Positions 1 through 8,692 of a stretch of 64,000 nucleotides of DNA are shown here, in pieces. Position numbers and translations under genes: made by a program. The first letter of the stretch is position 1; every line of letters begins with the position of its first letter. Origin of the DNA: JBHEBG01 sp046557915 (lineage in GTDB: Bacteria > Bacteroidota > Bacteroidia > Flavobacteriales > Flavobacteriaceae); contig NZ_JBHEBG010000002.1 of NCBI RefSeq assembly GCF_046557915.1, positions 496,001 through 560,000 of the forward strand, in the 5' to 3' direction. The notes under the pieces are model-generated. The model had not been told where the DNA came from. It was given only the letters and a program-made list of their open reading frames with translations, and did no database searches.

Positions 1-266
1 AGCATACCACTGGTCTTATCTAATTTCGCCTTATTGTGATCATCGGTTTCTTTATCGGTACGGATCGGTTCTCTTCCTATCGTGCTTTTATGGATAGTTG
101 AAATTTGAACAGGTTCTCCGAAAACTTTTCCTTCTAGATTTGTTTTAAAGGCGTGAAAAGAATTTTTAAGACTAGAAGCCTCATCAGTGGTCAGTTCTTC
201 AAAGGAAAAATCATTGAGTTTGGCTTCCAAATGGGATAAGTGAACGAGTAGGTCTTTGGGTTTCAA
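1..266 (-). CDS. Partial CDS, N-terminal region of an unassigned protein
   Basis: An open frame runs from a TTG at 266 off the left edge of the window, giving 88 residues beginning LKPKDLLVHLSHLEAKLNDF. An in-frame TAA sits two codons upstream of the TTG and no earlier ATG exists, so TTG is the only plausible start unless this is a remnant. The visible part is hydrophilic and predicted helical, with no signal peptide. It faintly recalls the N-termini of flavobacterial cytoplasmic signalling proteins (hybrid kinases), but the catalytic part lies outside the window, so I assign no function. It is divergent from the dipeptidase gene at 447. Confidence 0.5.
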   Translation of the reverse strand, partial: MKPKDLLVHLSHLEAKLNDFSFEELTTDEASSLKNSFHAFKTNLEGKVFGEPVQISTIHKSTIGREPIRTDKETDDHNKAKLDKTSGM

Positions 267-446
267 TTGGCTTTAGATTTGAGTCGATTTATAAAACAGA
301 AAATAAACTATTGCTTAGTTTCCTTAACATTCTGGTTGTTATAGGATTAAAACTCCTCATTTCAAGCCCCCTATGCAATTAAATGTTACCTACCCTTCGT
401 TTTATGTTGTCAAAATGCTTTATTTGTAGGTATAATTAGAACCACT

Positions 447-1736
447 ATGAAACGAGCTACCCTTTTTTTATCTACGCTAATCCTATTGTCCTGTGGAGAG
501 CAGGCAAAAAAAGACAATGAAACCATGGAACAGAAAGCGCAACGAATTCATGAAAAGGTGATTACTTTGGACACCCATAACGATATAAATGTTAAAAATT
601 TTACGGATAGTATAAACTATTCCCAAAACCTGGATACCCAAGTAAATCTTCCCAAGATGAAGGCGGGAGGTTTGGATGTTAGCTGGCTTATTGTTTATAC
701 CGGACAGGATTCTTTAAACGCTGAAGGATATGCAAAGGCCAAAGAGAATGCCATGGCCAAATTTAAGGCCATTCATCGCCTTTGTGAGGAATTTGCACCT
801 AACGAGATGGCATTGGCCCTTACCTCCGATGATGTACGCAATATTCATGCTCAGGGCAAGAAGGTAGCCATGATCGGGGTGGAGAATGCCTATCCAATTG
901 GATTGGATATTTCCAATTTTGAAAAATACCACGAAATGGGCGCTCGTTATGTTTCTTTGTCCCATAACGGCCACAGCCAATTTAGCGATTCCAACACTGG
1001 GGAAGAAGATGATATTTGGTTACATAATGGTTTAAGTGAACTAGGCAAAGATGCTGTAAAAGAGATGAATAGACTTGGAATAATGATTGATATTTCTCAT
1101 CCGTCCAAGGAGGCAATATTACAAACGATAGCACTTTCCAAAGCACCTGTAATAGCATCGCATTCATCTGCACGCGCCCTTTGTGATCATAGCAGAAACC
1201 TGGATGATGAGATGCTATTGCTCTTAAAGGAAAATGGCGGCGTGGTACAGACGGTAGCATTTAGTGCTTATTTGAACACGGAGAAGCATAATCAACGGGC
1301 CGCTTATATGAAGACAGTGCACCAAAAGGTGGCAGATTCCCTAAACATTGAATGGCACGAACGTTCTGCCCTTGGCACACTTAATGATCAGCAGAAAGAA
1401 GCTTATTTGGAGAATTACCCCAAAGTACTCAGCATTGCCGAGGATTTGATAAAGAACCGCGAGGATGTGCCTGCCGCTGTAAATGTTAGCGATTTTGTAG
1501 ACCATATCGATTATATGGTAAAACTCATAGGGCTGGAACATGTGGGTATAAGCTCGGACTTTGACGGTGGTGGTGGCATTGAAGGCTGGTCCGATGCTTC
1601 CGAAACGTTCAATGTAACCTTAGAATTGGTTAAAAGAGGGTATTCAGAAGAGGAAATTGCGAAACTATGGGGAGGCAATTTATTACGTGTCCTAGACGAA
1701 GTTCAGGCCTTTGCCGCCTCTTCCTCGGGGTCCTAA
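447..1736 (+). CDS. M19 family dipeptidase, predicted lipoprotein
   Basis: Zinc-dependent membrane dipeptidase family (peptidase M19), hydrolysing dipeptides, probably on the outer surface or in the periplasm. The first 16 residues form a lipoprotein signal ending LILLSC, with Cys16 as the lipid anchor. Metal-site motifs of the family are all visible: HND (His44, Asp46), Glu146 in IGVENAYP, His218 in DISHPS, His239 in ASHSSAR and the Asp371/Asp373 segment SSDFDGG. The length of 429 fits the family. It stands alone: the next gene converges on it with only 35 bases between, and no terminator hairpin is visible there. The natural substrate cannot be read from sequence. Confidence 0.93.
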   Translation: MKRATLFLSTLILLSCGEQAKKDNETMEQKAQRIHEKVITLDTHNDINVKNFTDSINYSQNLDTQVNLPKMKAGGLDVSWLIVYTGQDSLNAEGYAKAKENAMAKFKAIHRLCEEFAPNEMALALTSDDVRNIHAQGKKVAMIGVENAYPIGLDISNFEKYHEMGARYVSLSHNGHSQFSDSNTGEEDDIWLHNGLSELGKDAVKEMNRLGIMIDISHPSKEAILQTIALSKAPVIASHSSARALCDHSRNLDDEMLLLLKENGGVVQTVAFSAYLNTEKHNQRAAYMKTVHQKVADSLNIEWHERSALGTLNDQQKEAYLENYPKVLSIAEDLIKNREDVPAAVNVSDFVDHIDYMVKLIGLEHVGISSDFDGGGGIEGWSDASETFNVTLELVKRGYSEEEIAKLWGGNLLRVLDEVQAFAASSSGS

Positions 1737-1771
1737 CCCCTAAACTAAACACTTTTCTTGATGCAACTTAG

Positions 1772-2497
1772 CTATATGGATTTCAGAAATTTAATGACTG
1801 CTTCCCAATAGCCCTCATGGTCCCCAAATTTTTCCCATAAAGCCCTTGAACCATGGTTGCCTGGGGTTTTCGGTAAGTAATATTGCTTGCCGGGAGCTGA
1901 TATGACTTTAAAAATTGATTCCCAGTTTTTATGTTCGTTTTTGGCCGAAGTGATAAAAACCGGAGCCGTAATGTTCTTGGCACTTTGGGTTATGAAATCT
2001 TTGGACTCAAAATATTCTCCGGGTGCAAAAGATAAGACCCCGTTAATTGAATCTGGATGATCACCCGCGAATTTCAAAACAAGGGCAGAGGAATAAGAAC
2101 TTCCCCAAAGAATTATCTTTTTAGGTTTAAACGCAGTTTTTACATAGTCCACCGACGCTTCAATATCTGGAAATGCGTTGGCATATTTTGTAGATTTGCC
2201 TTCTGTTTCGGCCTGCTCGTGGGTTTCATTTTTAACTCCGTTTACCGCTCCGCCAGATCTAAGGTCAACAGCCAAACAACTGTAGCCCATAGCATTTAGT
2301 TTTGGAGCTATTTCGGTATACTCTCCCCTGCTCCAACCTGCTTGGTGAAATAATAGGATATAGGTGCTTGCCCCATCTTTTTTATAATGATCTGCAGTTA
2401 TTTTCAACCCATCGCCCGATTCAAATTTTATTGTTTCCTGGGCTTGAGCCGAAATGTAGGCAAAGGTAGCTATAGCCATTGACACCATTAATCTCAT
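1772..2497 (-). CDS. Exported alpha/beta hydrolase (dienelactone hydrolase-like)
   Basis: The N-terminus is a signal peptide of about 20 residues ending AQAQ, so the protein is exported. The rest is an alpha/beta hydrolase fold of 241 residues. The oxyanion strand LLFHQAGW, the nucleophile elbow GSSYS around Ser134 and a C-terminal NHGSR with His215 form the expected catalytic elements. The elbow is GxSxS rather than the usual GxSxG. An esterase or dienelactone-hydrolase-type activity is the family expectation; the substrate is unknown. It is divergent from the NTF2-like gene at 2678 and convergent with the M19 dipeptidase. Confidence 0.85.
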   Translation of the reverse strand: MRLMVSMAIATFAYISAQAQETIKFESGDGLKITADHYKKDGASTYILLFHQAGWSRGEYTEIAPKLNAMGYSCLAVDLRSGGAVNGVKNETHEQAETEGKSTKYANAFPDIEASVDYVKTAFKPKKIILWGSSYSSALVLKFAGDHPDSINGVLSFAPGEYFESKDFITQSAKNITAPVFITSAKNEHKNWESIFKVISAPGKQYYLPKTPGNHGSRALWEKFGDHEGYWEAVIKFLKSI

Positions 2498-2677
2498 AAT
2501 CGATATGTTTAGAAAATAAAAGTAACCATTAAAGGAATGGCAACCGCAGTGGTAGATAATTTAACATAAAATTAAAACTCTTTCGCAAAATATGTTAAGT
2601 TTTAAATAAACTTTTCTTAATTCCTTTTTAGGTAAAGCCTTAAAAAAATACATTTAGGAAACCTAACTCAACTTCGC

Positions 2678-3127
2678 ATGCAAACTATCGTTAAATATTT
2701 CATTGCTTTCCTCCTATCCATTTTTTCGCATATTATTCTTGCACAGTCGTCAGATGAACAGGCCATTAGACAGGCTGCGGTAGATTATATGGAAAGTTAC
2801 TATAGCAGTAACCAATCGCAAATGGAAAATGCCATTCACCATGAAGTTGCCAAAAGGCACGTTGTTGAGCGCGAAGGCTTTCAGCTTTTACAAAATATGG
2901 GGTATACGGAATTGGTGTCGCTTACCAAATTGGATGGTAAAAAATATGCCCAACTACCCGATGAACCACTGAAAGTAAATGTTGAAATTTTAGATATAGA
3001 TGGTAAAATAGCTAGTATAAAAGCAGGTACAAATCAATACGACTTCTACGACTATATGCATCTGGCCAAAATGGACGGTCAGTGGAAAATTGTAAATGTT
3101 TTGTGGGACCAAAAGCAAAAGAACTAG
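2678..3127 (+). CDS. Exported NTF2-like protein (putative lumazine-binding family)
   Basis: A 149-residue protein with a signal peptide (hydrophobic residues 8-22, ending ILAQ) followed by one NTF2-like cone-shaped domain. The opening DEQAIRQAAVDYMESYY and the ending WKIVNVLWD match the Pfam Lumazine_bd_2 / SnoaL-like group common in Bacteroidota. These proteins have no proven general enzymatic role and may bind small ligands in the periplasm. The stop codon is 6 bases before the phosphatidylserine decarboxylase gene, so the two are probably cotranscribed. Confidence 0.85.
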   Translation: MQTIVKYFIAFLLSIFSHIILAQSSDEQAIRQAAVDYMESYYSSNQSQMENAIHHEVAKRHVVEREGFQLLQNMGYTELVSLTKLDGKKYAQLPDEPLKVNVEILDIDGKIASIKAGTNQYDFYDYMHLAKMDGQWKIVNVLWDQKQKN

Positions 3128-3133
3128 CATATT

Positions 3134-3991
3134 ATGGAGACAACTTACCAAACTTCTACCCGTTCCGATTCTTATTTCACCGTATTCAAGGTTCCCGAAT
3201 GGCGAGCTAACTTATACAAATTCTTATCGGTTAGTATATGGGGCAATCTACCAAGTAACATACAAAAGAAGATTTCCGCTTCTTATGCATCTGCCTATGA
3301 AAAACCATATTCTAAGTGGATGATAAGACCTTACATAAAAGTCAACTATCGGGATAAGGACTATTTAAGTAGGTTTAAGCCACCACATGGGAAAAAAACT
3401 TTTGATTGCTTCCAAGATTTTTTTATTAGGGAGTTTAAGGCCACCCCAGAGAATAGCAGTCCGCATGTATGGCCATGCGAGGGCCTACTTTGCGATGAAG
3501 GCAAGGTAGGGCAAATAGCTACCAGCAAAGTAAAATCTGATGAACGTACGGTTGCAACCATTTTTGGAGTAGATGAAGCCGTAATCCCCGATAACTATAG
3601 TTTCACCAATGTTTTTTTACATAACAAGAATTACCATCGAATACATGCGCCTATTTCCGGGTATATTTCCCGTATTCAACATGTCCCAGGGGATTTAGTT
3701 GTGCTAAGGCCCTGGATATATAAGCAGAACCCATCCTTACCGGCTTTTAGGAACGAGCGATATAATATTGATATCACCGACGAAGAGGGCAAGGTATGGT
3801 ATTTGTCCATAGTAGGTGGCCCGGCCGTTGGTACAATAGCTTTGCCCAAAAAGATTGCCCTAGGGGAGCATGTAGAGAAATTACAGGAAATAGCACTTTT
3901 TTATTTAGGATCTACCTGCTGTATGGCAGCACCGAAAAGTCCAAAATTCCATTCCAAAAATACATTTGTAGAAGTAGGCGATAGTTATTAG
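3134..3991 (+). CDS. psd: Phosphatidylserine decarboxylase family protein
   Basis: Pyruvoyl-dependent decarboxylase converting phosphatidylserine to phosphatidylethanolamine at the membrane. Family signatures seen are NYHRIHAPISG (His-containing active-site loop), GGPAVGTIALP, and LGST at residues 258-261, where self-cleavage before Ser260 would generate the pyruvoyl group. At 285 residues it resembles the longer bacterial form, not the short roughly 220-residue form that many Bacteroidota carry, so it may be a paralogue of a core Psd encoded elsewhere (inference). It follows an NTF2-like gene at 6 bases, and its last 4 bases overlap the convergent DUF72 gene. Confidence 0.85.
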   Translation: METTYQTSTRSDSYFTVFKVPEWRANLYKFLSVSIWGNLPSNIQKKISASYASAYEKPYSKWMIRPYIKVNYRDKDYLSRFKPPHGKKTFDCFQDFFIREFKATPENSSPHVWPCEGLLCDEGKVGQIATSKVKSDERTVATIFGVDEAVIPDNYSFTNVFLHNKNYHRIHAPISGYISRIQHVPGDLVVLRPWIYKQNPSLPAFRNERYNIDITDEEGKVWYLSIVGGPAVGTIALPKKIALGEHVEKLQEIALFYLGSTCCMAAPKSPKFHSKNTFVEVGDSY

Positions 3992-4884
3992 AAAAGCTCT
4001 TTTGGTTTTACCAGCGTCTTAGGAATCACCAAATCAACGGGTAATACATCATTTATTTTTTCAATGAAGTAAGCCGATAACAAGGGGGATTCCAATTCTA
4101 GATTTTGGTGAACAAAAAAATGAATGTTCCGAAGTCCTTGATCGTACCAAATCTTTAATCGTTTGCACCAATCATCCAATCGGTCATAATCACTTTCGTG
4201 GTTTGCACCAACATAACGGACAAAGGCTTCATTGTTGCTGAGTCTCATATGCATAAGATCTCTTCTCCCTGCTGTATCTACTAAAACATTGGCAATGGAA
4301 TTGCTTTCTAAAAGATGATATAACTCTTGGGAAACAACCGGATCACTGAACCATTCCGCATGCCTAAATTCCATGGCCAGCGAAAACTCCTTAGGCCAAT
4401 ATTCCACAAATCGTACTACCCTATCCCAATTCTTAGGGCCAAAATTTCCATGGAGCTGCAAGAAAATAGTGCCCAGTTTTTCCTTTAAATTGGCGGTAAC
4501 CTCCAAATACCTATCCACTGTGGGGTATACCTGATCGTTAAGCCTACGTAAATGGCTAATTTCGTTGGCGATCTTTGGAAAAAATTTAAAATGAGGAGGC
4601 GTTTTCTCATACCACTTTTGATATTGCTCAGCAGGAAAAATTCTATAGAAGGTAGCATTTAACTCTATGCTGTTGAATTGGGATGCGTAATAGACAAGTT
4701 CATCTTTAGTTCCTCTGGGATAAAAGTTTTTTAGATCTTGCCTGTTCCATTTGGCGCATCCGATATATACCTGTAAGGGCTGGTCTTTCGCGTTATGTTT
4801 TGTAAGTACCACCTCGGTATCGGGGTGATCTGGTGGAATGGTAAAATCTATTAATTCCGGATGTTCTACTTTTCCAAATTTCAT
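3988..4884 (-). CDS. DUF72 domain-containing protein (YecE family)
   Basis: A 298-residue protein of the DUF72/YecE family, a TIM-barrel-like group of unknown biochemical role. The diagnostic start YIGCAKWNRQDLKNFYP, followed by FNSIELNATFYR and later MEFRHAEWF, is clear. There is no signal peptide, so it is cytosolic. Its 3' end overlaps the psd 3' end by 4 bases in convergent orientation, leaving no room for a terminator between the two. No partner gene is evident upstream. Confidence 0.9.
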   Translation of the reverse strand: MKFGKVEHPELIDFTIPPDHPDTEVVLTKHNAKDQPLQVYIGCAKWNRQDLKNFYPRGTKDELVYYASQFNSIELNATFYRIFPAEQYQKWYEKTPPHFKFFPKIANEISHLRRLNDQVYPTVDRYLEVTANLKEKLGTIFLQLHGNFGPKNWDRVVRFVEYWPKEFSLAMEFRHAEWFSDPVVSQELYHLLESNSIANVLVDTAGRRDLMHMRLSNNEAFVRYVGANHESDYDRLDDWCKRLKIWYDQGLRNIHFFVHQNLELESPLLSAYFIEKINDVLPVDLVIPKTLVKPKELF

Positions 4885-4997
4885 AGGTTTCTATCTCTCG
4901 TTACGTATAATTTATAAAATTAGGCATTATGTTCCATAAGACCATTTTTGGTTGAAATTATATGTTCATAACCACGTTAAAAACTAATTTACAACCA

Positions 4998-5029
4998 TTG
5001 AAGGCCCGTTTCGGAAACATTTATCTTTA
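4998..5029 (+). promoter_or_regulatory. Promoter candidate for the gene at 5046
   Basis: TTG (4998-5000), 21 bases, then TATCTTTA (5022-5029), which matches the Bacteroidota -7 element TAnnTTTG at all but the last base. Initiation would fall about 10 bases before the ATG at 5046, which supports that start over the upstream ATG at 4962. Confidence 0.4.
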
Positions 5030-5045
5030 TATAAACCAGTATGCA

Positions 5046-5453
5046 ATGAACGACAGGTCTCGAAACCTGCTGCAAATTAGGCCGCAGATTCCTTCCGCAA
5101 GGGTTAGTGACGATATGAGCGATGATGAACAATTTCAGAACAGAACGCTCCGTCCGGTAATTAAACTTCAAAATTTTTTATTGATCGCAGCCTTTCGCAA
5201 TTATATTGTGAAACATAAAAACGCCTTTCACGAGATGTCTCTGGAGAAGCGGATGGAGTACGTGGAAAATGCCATCCAGAAAGACATCAAATTCCGTAAT
5301 TCATTAAAAGGAATGATTATAGGCCAGTTTACCGTAGAGGAATACGAGGCCTACATCACAAATTCGTCTTCGCTAAACAAGCGCATGATGAATATGGTAA
5401 TTGACCGTGTAAAAGATCAGATCCTATTGTTAGAAAAACCAATGCTAGTCTAA
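5046..5453 (+). CDS. Conserved flavobacterial protein of unknown function (often labelled glyoxalase)
   Basis: A soluble protein of 135 residues from the ATG at 5046 (MNDRSRNLLQIRP...). The frame extends back to an ATG at 4962, but those 28 residues look non-conserved, and a promoter-like element lies between the two starts, so I prefer 5046. The conserved core includes RPVIKLQNFLL, a basic helical stretch, and KGMIIGQFTVEEY. Similar flavobacterial proteins are often called glyoxalase, but I see no vicinal-oxygen-chelate metal motif and do not support that name. It ends with a 9-base convergent overlap with the DUF2461 gene. Confidence 0.75.
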   Translation: MNDRSRNLLQIRPQIPSARVSDDMSDDEQFQNRTLRPVIKLQNFLLIAAFRNYIVKHKNAFHEMSLEKRMEYVENAIQKDIKFRNSLKGMIIGQFTVEEYEAYITNSSSLNKRMMNMVIDRVKDQILLLEKPMLV

Positions 5454-6125
5454 TAAGGACTCTCCGTTAAGGTTTGTGGTAAGTACATCGCTCATTAGAT
5501 CAAAATACGGGCGTATTGCTTTAAAAGATTGATCCAATTCGTCTATAAAATCTGGCGATAATACCTCCTTATCCGAAAAATTACGAACAAAAATAAATTG
5601 CTTCTTTTTTATAAGATCTATATTGGGATGTTCTTTATCGAATCCCTTGGGTGCCGTTTTTACTTCATCACCCTCCATATTGCCCCAAATCTGTTTAAAG
5701 GATTTAGCATTGATTATCCCTCGGATTTCGGAAGCGTCCAATTCAAATTCTTTTCTAATCCTAAAAAGATCTTCTTTGTTTGGTTCCCAAAACCCGGTAG
5801 CTATAAAAGTTTCCTTGGGTTTAACTCGAAGGTAATATCCACCCCGTAACCTGGCCCCTGCCCTAGAAAAAGACCCGGCAAAATGTGGCTTGTAAGGTGT
5901 TTTATCGTTAGAAAAACGAACATCCCTATAAATACGGAACATCTTCATCTTCTCAATATCATCGTGGATTTTAAGATTTTCCATTACCTGCTGAAAAAAC
6001 ATTTTTACTTCAGATTCATAAGCCTTAAATTCTTTCTTATGGTCTGTAAACCATTCCCTGGTATTGTTGTTTTTAAGGTCGGTTAAAAAAGCGAATATCT
6101 CCTTGGTGATCACTGATTGCTGCAT
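5445..6125 (-). CDS. DUF2461 domain-containing protein (TIGR02453 family)
   Basis: A 226-residue cytosolic protein covering one complete DUF2461 domain. Family features seen are FLTDLKNNNTREWFTDHK near the N-terminus, FRIYRDVRFSNDKTPYKPHF in the middle, and a GYYLRVKP segment. Members are widespread and their function is unknown. It converges with the gene at 5046 (9-base overlap) and diverges from cysE, with about 98 bases between. Confidence 0.9.
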   Translation of the reverse strand: MQQSVITKEIFAFLTDLKNNNTREWFTDHKKEFKAYESEVKMFFQQVMENLKIHDDIEKMKMFRIYRDVRFSNDKTPYKPHFAGSFSRAGARLRGGYYLRVKPKETFIATGFWEPNKEDLFRIRKEFELDASEIRGIINAKSFKQIWGNMEGDEVKTAPKGFDKEHPNIDLIKKKQFIFVRNFSDKEVLSPDFIDELDQSFKAIRPYFDLMSDVLTTNLNGESLLD

Positions 6126-6195
6126 ATTCTCTATTAATGGGTCAATTTTAAGCTAAAGTTAACCATTTTGGATAATGGCCTTCTAAATTATTGGT

Positions 6196-6203
6196 TAATT
6201 TTG
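6196..6203 (+). promoter_or_regulatory. -7 promoter element candidate for cysE-cysM
   Basis: TAATTTTG is an exact match to the Bacteroidota -7 consensus TAnnTTTG, placing initiation about 14 bases before the cysE ATG at 6224. A TTTG at 6167-6170 is 25 bases upstream, longer than the usual spacing, so the -33 part is doubtful. Confidence 0.4.
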
Positions 6204-6223
6204 AGTCTTTAAGTCAAATTACA

Positions 6224-7018
6224 ATGGACAAAGAAACTATTATAAAAAAAATAAAACAGCATAAAAAACAACCCAACCTTAGATTTCAACTAAAGGAAAA
6301 GGTAGAGCTGTTTACCAATAAGCTTTTTTATACGCTTTTTGATATAGAAACTCCAGTAGAGGAAAATTTGGACCGTTTGGCAGAAGAATTTGATGCCTTA
6401 ACCAACCTGGCCTGCTGGGAAATGGAGAAACCTTGTAATAAAGTTTGGGAAAATTATGTTTCTAAATTACCGTCGGTATTGGAGAAACTAAACTTAGATG
6501 CCGAGGCCATTGTTAATTGCGATCCTGCTTCGCTTTCCATTGAGGAGGTTTATATGGCCTATCCTGGTTTCTATGCCATTGCCATTTACCGCTTGGCACA
6601 TGAATTATACCAGGAAGGTTTTCCTATGGTACCAAGGTTAATGACGGAGTATGCACATAGGCAGACCGGGGTTGATATAAATCCGGGTGCGCGTATCGGA
6701 AAATCTTTTTTCATCGATCATGCCACGGGTGTTGTTATCGGTGAGACAGCGGTTATAAAGGATAATGTAAAACTATACCAAGGGGTAACCTTGGGTGCGC
6801 TTTATGTGGCAAAAAGCCTTCAGCGTGTAAAAAGGCACCCCACTATAGAGGATAACGTTACCATTTATGCCAATGCAACTATTTTAGGTGGTGATACCGT
6901 TATTGGGGAAAATTCGGTGATTGGTGGTAATGCATGGTTAACAGCATCAGTCCCTGCAAACTCTACCGTGTTCCATACTCCGGAAATAAAAATTAAAACC
7001 CTCCCGCATGTCTCATAG
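6224..7018 (+). CDS. cysE: Serine O-acetyltransferase
   Basis: Transfers acetyl from acetyl-CoA to L-serine, giving O-acetylserine, the first step of cysteine synthesis. The 264-residue protein has an N-terminal helical region (about 1-140) and a C-terminal left-handed beta-helix of hexapeptide repeats. Key pieces include YRLAHELY, GVDINPGARIGKSFFIDHAT and GVTLGAL. I chose the ATG at 6224 over an upstream TTG at 6191 because a -7 promoter motif lies at 6196-6203. It overlaps cysM by 11 bases, so the two pathway enzymes are translated as a coupled pair. Confidence 0.93.
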   Translation: MDKETIIKKIKQHKKQPNLRFQLKEKVELFTNKLFYTLFDIETPVEENLDRLAEEFDALTNLACWEMEKPCNKVWENYVSKLPSVLEKLNLDAEAIVNCDPASLSIEEVYMAYPGFYAIAIYRLAHELYQEGFPMVPRLMTEYAHRQTGVDINPGARIGKSFFIDHATGVVIGETAVIKDNVKLYQGVTLGALYVAKSLQRVKRHPTIEDNVTIYANATILGGDTVIGENSVIGGNAWLTASVPANSTVFHTPEIKIKTLPHVS

Positions 7019-7892
7019 CATTTTGGACCTGGTTGGTAATACACCCATGGTACGTTGCAAGGTTTTGAATACAAACCCGAACGTGAAACTATTTTTTAAG
7101 TTAGAAGGTCATAACCCTGGAGGCAGCGTTAAAGATAGGGCGGCCTTGAACATGATAAAAAATGGTTTGGAAAGAGGCGACATCAATACAAGCTCTAAAT
7201 TAATTGAGGCAACAAGCGGTAATACAGGTATCGCTTTAGCCATGATTGCAGGTATTTATGGACTGGATATTGAGCTGGTGATGCCAGAGAATTCCACTAA
7301 GGAAAGGGTACAGACCATGAGGGCCTATGGTGCCAAGGTAACCCTTACTTCTTCGGATATAGGGATTGAGGGCGCCCGCGATTATGCCGAGGCCAAAGTA
7401 AAGAATGAAGGGTATGTAATGCTCAACCAATTTGCCAATAATGATAATTGGGGAGCACACTACAAGAGTACAGCTCCTGAAATTTGGAGAGATACCGATC
7501 AATCCATAACCCATTTTGTTTCCTCCATGGGCACCACGGGGACCATTATGGGGACATCTACGTTTTTGAAAGAAAAGAATAAAGAGATACAGATTGTTGG
7601 AGTGCAACCCACAGAAGGGTCACGGATTCCTGGTATCCGAAAATGGCCAGAAGAATACCTTCCCAAAATATTTGATGCCTCCAAAGTTGATCAAATCTTT
7701 GAGGTTAGTGAAGCTGAGGCAAAAACCATGGCCAAAAAACTGGCAACAGAAGAAGGAATATTTTCTGGGATGAGCAGCGGAGGGGCCGCCGTGGTAGCAC
7801 TACGCTTGGCCAATACTCTAAAAGAAGGGGTCATTGTGTCTATTGTATGCGACCGCGGAGATAGGTACTTATCTTCGGACCTATTTGACTAG
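7008..7892 (+). CDS. cysM: Cysteine synthase (O-acetylserine sulfhydrylase, CysM type)
   Basis: PLP enzyme that replaces the acetyl group of O-acetylserine with sulfide (or thiosulfate in CysM enzymes) to make cysteine. The PLP lysine is Lys42 in NPGGSVKDRAA; the substrate loop EATSGNTGIALA and the phosphate-binding SSMGTTGTIMG are present. The protein is 294 residues, the short CysM-type length without a C-terminal regulatory domain. Its start lies inside the end of cysE (11-base overlap), consistent with a cysteine synthase complex. The 3' end overlaps the convergent hydrolase gene by 4 bases. Confidence 0.93.
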   Translation: MSHSILDLVGNTPMVRCKVLNTNPNVKLFFKLEGHNPGGSVKDRAALNMIKNGLERGDINTSSKLIEATSGNTGIALAMIAGIYGLDIELVMPENSTKERVQTMRAYGAKVTLTSSDIGIEGARDYAEAKVKNEGYVMLNQFANNDNWGAHYKSTAPEIWRDTDQSITHFVSSMGTTGTIMGTSTFLKEKNKEIQIVGVQPTEGSRIPGIRKWPEEYLPKIFDASKVDQIFEVSEAEAKTMAKKLATEEGIFSGMSSGGAAVVALRLANTLKEGVIVSIVCDRGDRYLSSDLFD

Positions 7893-8692
7893 TTGGTTTT
7901 CAATATCTCATCGATACCATTTAAATAGGTGTCAAACTGTATGAGGTTATTATGTTCACCCCCCTTGATAGTGAACATTTTCTTTTGGTTATTTGAAATG
8001 GAATCAAAAAGACGTTTTCCGGAGTCGTAGGGTACCACATTATCATCAGTGCCATGAAAGATAGTGATCGGGCAAGTTACTCTAGTGACAAAATCATAGG
8101 ACGGTATCTTGTATTTCAGCAACCACGATACCGGTAAAAAGGGAAATCGATCTTTGGCCACATCCAACAGACTGTAGTATGGGGTTTCCATAATAAGTTG
8201 TGCCGGTACATTTTTAGAGGCCAATTGTGCGGCGATTCCACTTCCCAAAGACCTCCCATATAAGATAATTTGGTCTTCCCCGTAGTTTTCCAAAACGTAG
8301 TCGTAAAAAAGTTGGGCGTCGGTATATAAAGCTTTTTCACTAAGCTTGCCCGTACTTTTTCCATAGGTACGGTAGTCCATAACTACCACATCGTAATTCT
8401 TGTCAACAAAGAAACCGGCAATGTCCCCCCAACGCGAAAGATCACCGGCGTTTCCATGAAAGTACAAAAGAACACCTTTGGGGTGGTTATTCTGAAAATG
8501 GATGGCATTGAGTTTTGCACCATCGGAACCGGACAAAAAGACCTCTTTAAAAGGTTGAGGAAAATCATAACTGTGATTGCTGGACAATTGTGTAGGTAAA
8601 AAAATCAGTTTTTCTTGGAAAAAATATAGCATAGTGATTATGGATGCAAAAAAAAGAATCGTAAATGCAATCGTTTTCTTAAGCCTTTGCAT
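7889..8692 (-). CDS. Membrane-anchored alpha/beta hydrolase (YfhR/BEM46-like), copy 1
   Basis: One N-terminal transmembrane segment (about 8-25) is followed by an alpha/beta hydrolase domain. Catalytic elements are intact: oxyanion FHGNAGD (79-85), elbow GRSLGSG with Ser148, acid in HGTDDNVVP and His in GGEHNNL. The architecture matches the YfhR/BEM46 family, serine hydrolases of unknown physiological substrate. The gene overlaps the 3' end of a paralogue (8679-9554) by 14 bases, and the two proteins align through most of their length, indicating a tandem duplication. Convergent with cysM. Confidence 0.9.
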   Translation of the reverse strand: MQRLKKTIAFTILFFASIITMLYFFQEKLIFLPTQLSSNHSYDFPQPFKEVFLSGSDGAKLNAIHFQNNHPKGVLLYFHGNAGDLSRWGDIAGFFVDKNYDVVVMDYRTYGKSTGKLSEKALYTDAQLFYDYVLENYGEDQIILYGRSLGSGIAAQLASKNVPAQLIMETPYYSLLDVAKDRFPFLPVSWLLKYKIPSYDFVTRVTCPITIFHGTDDNVVPYDSGKRLFDSISNNQKKMFTIKGGEHNNLIQFDTYLNGIDEILKTN

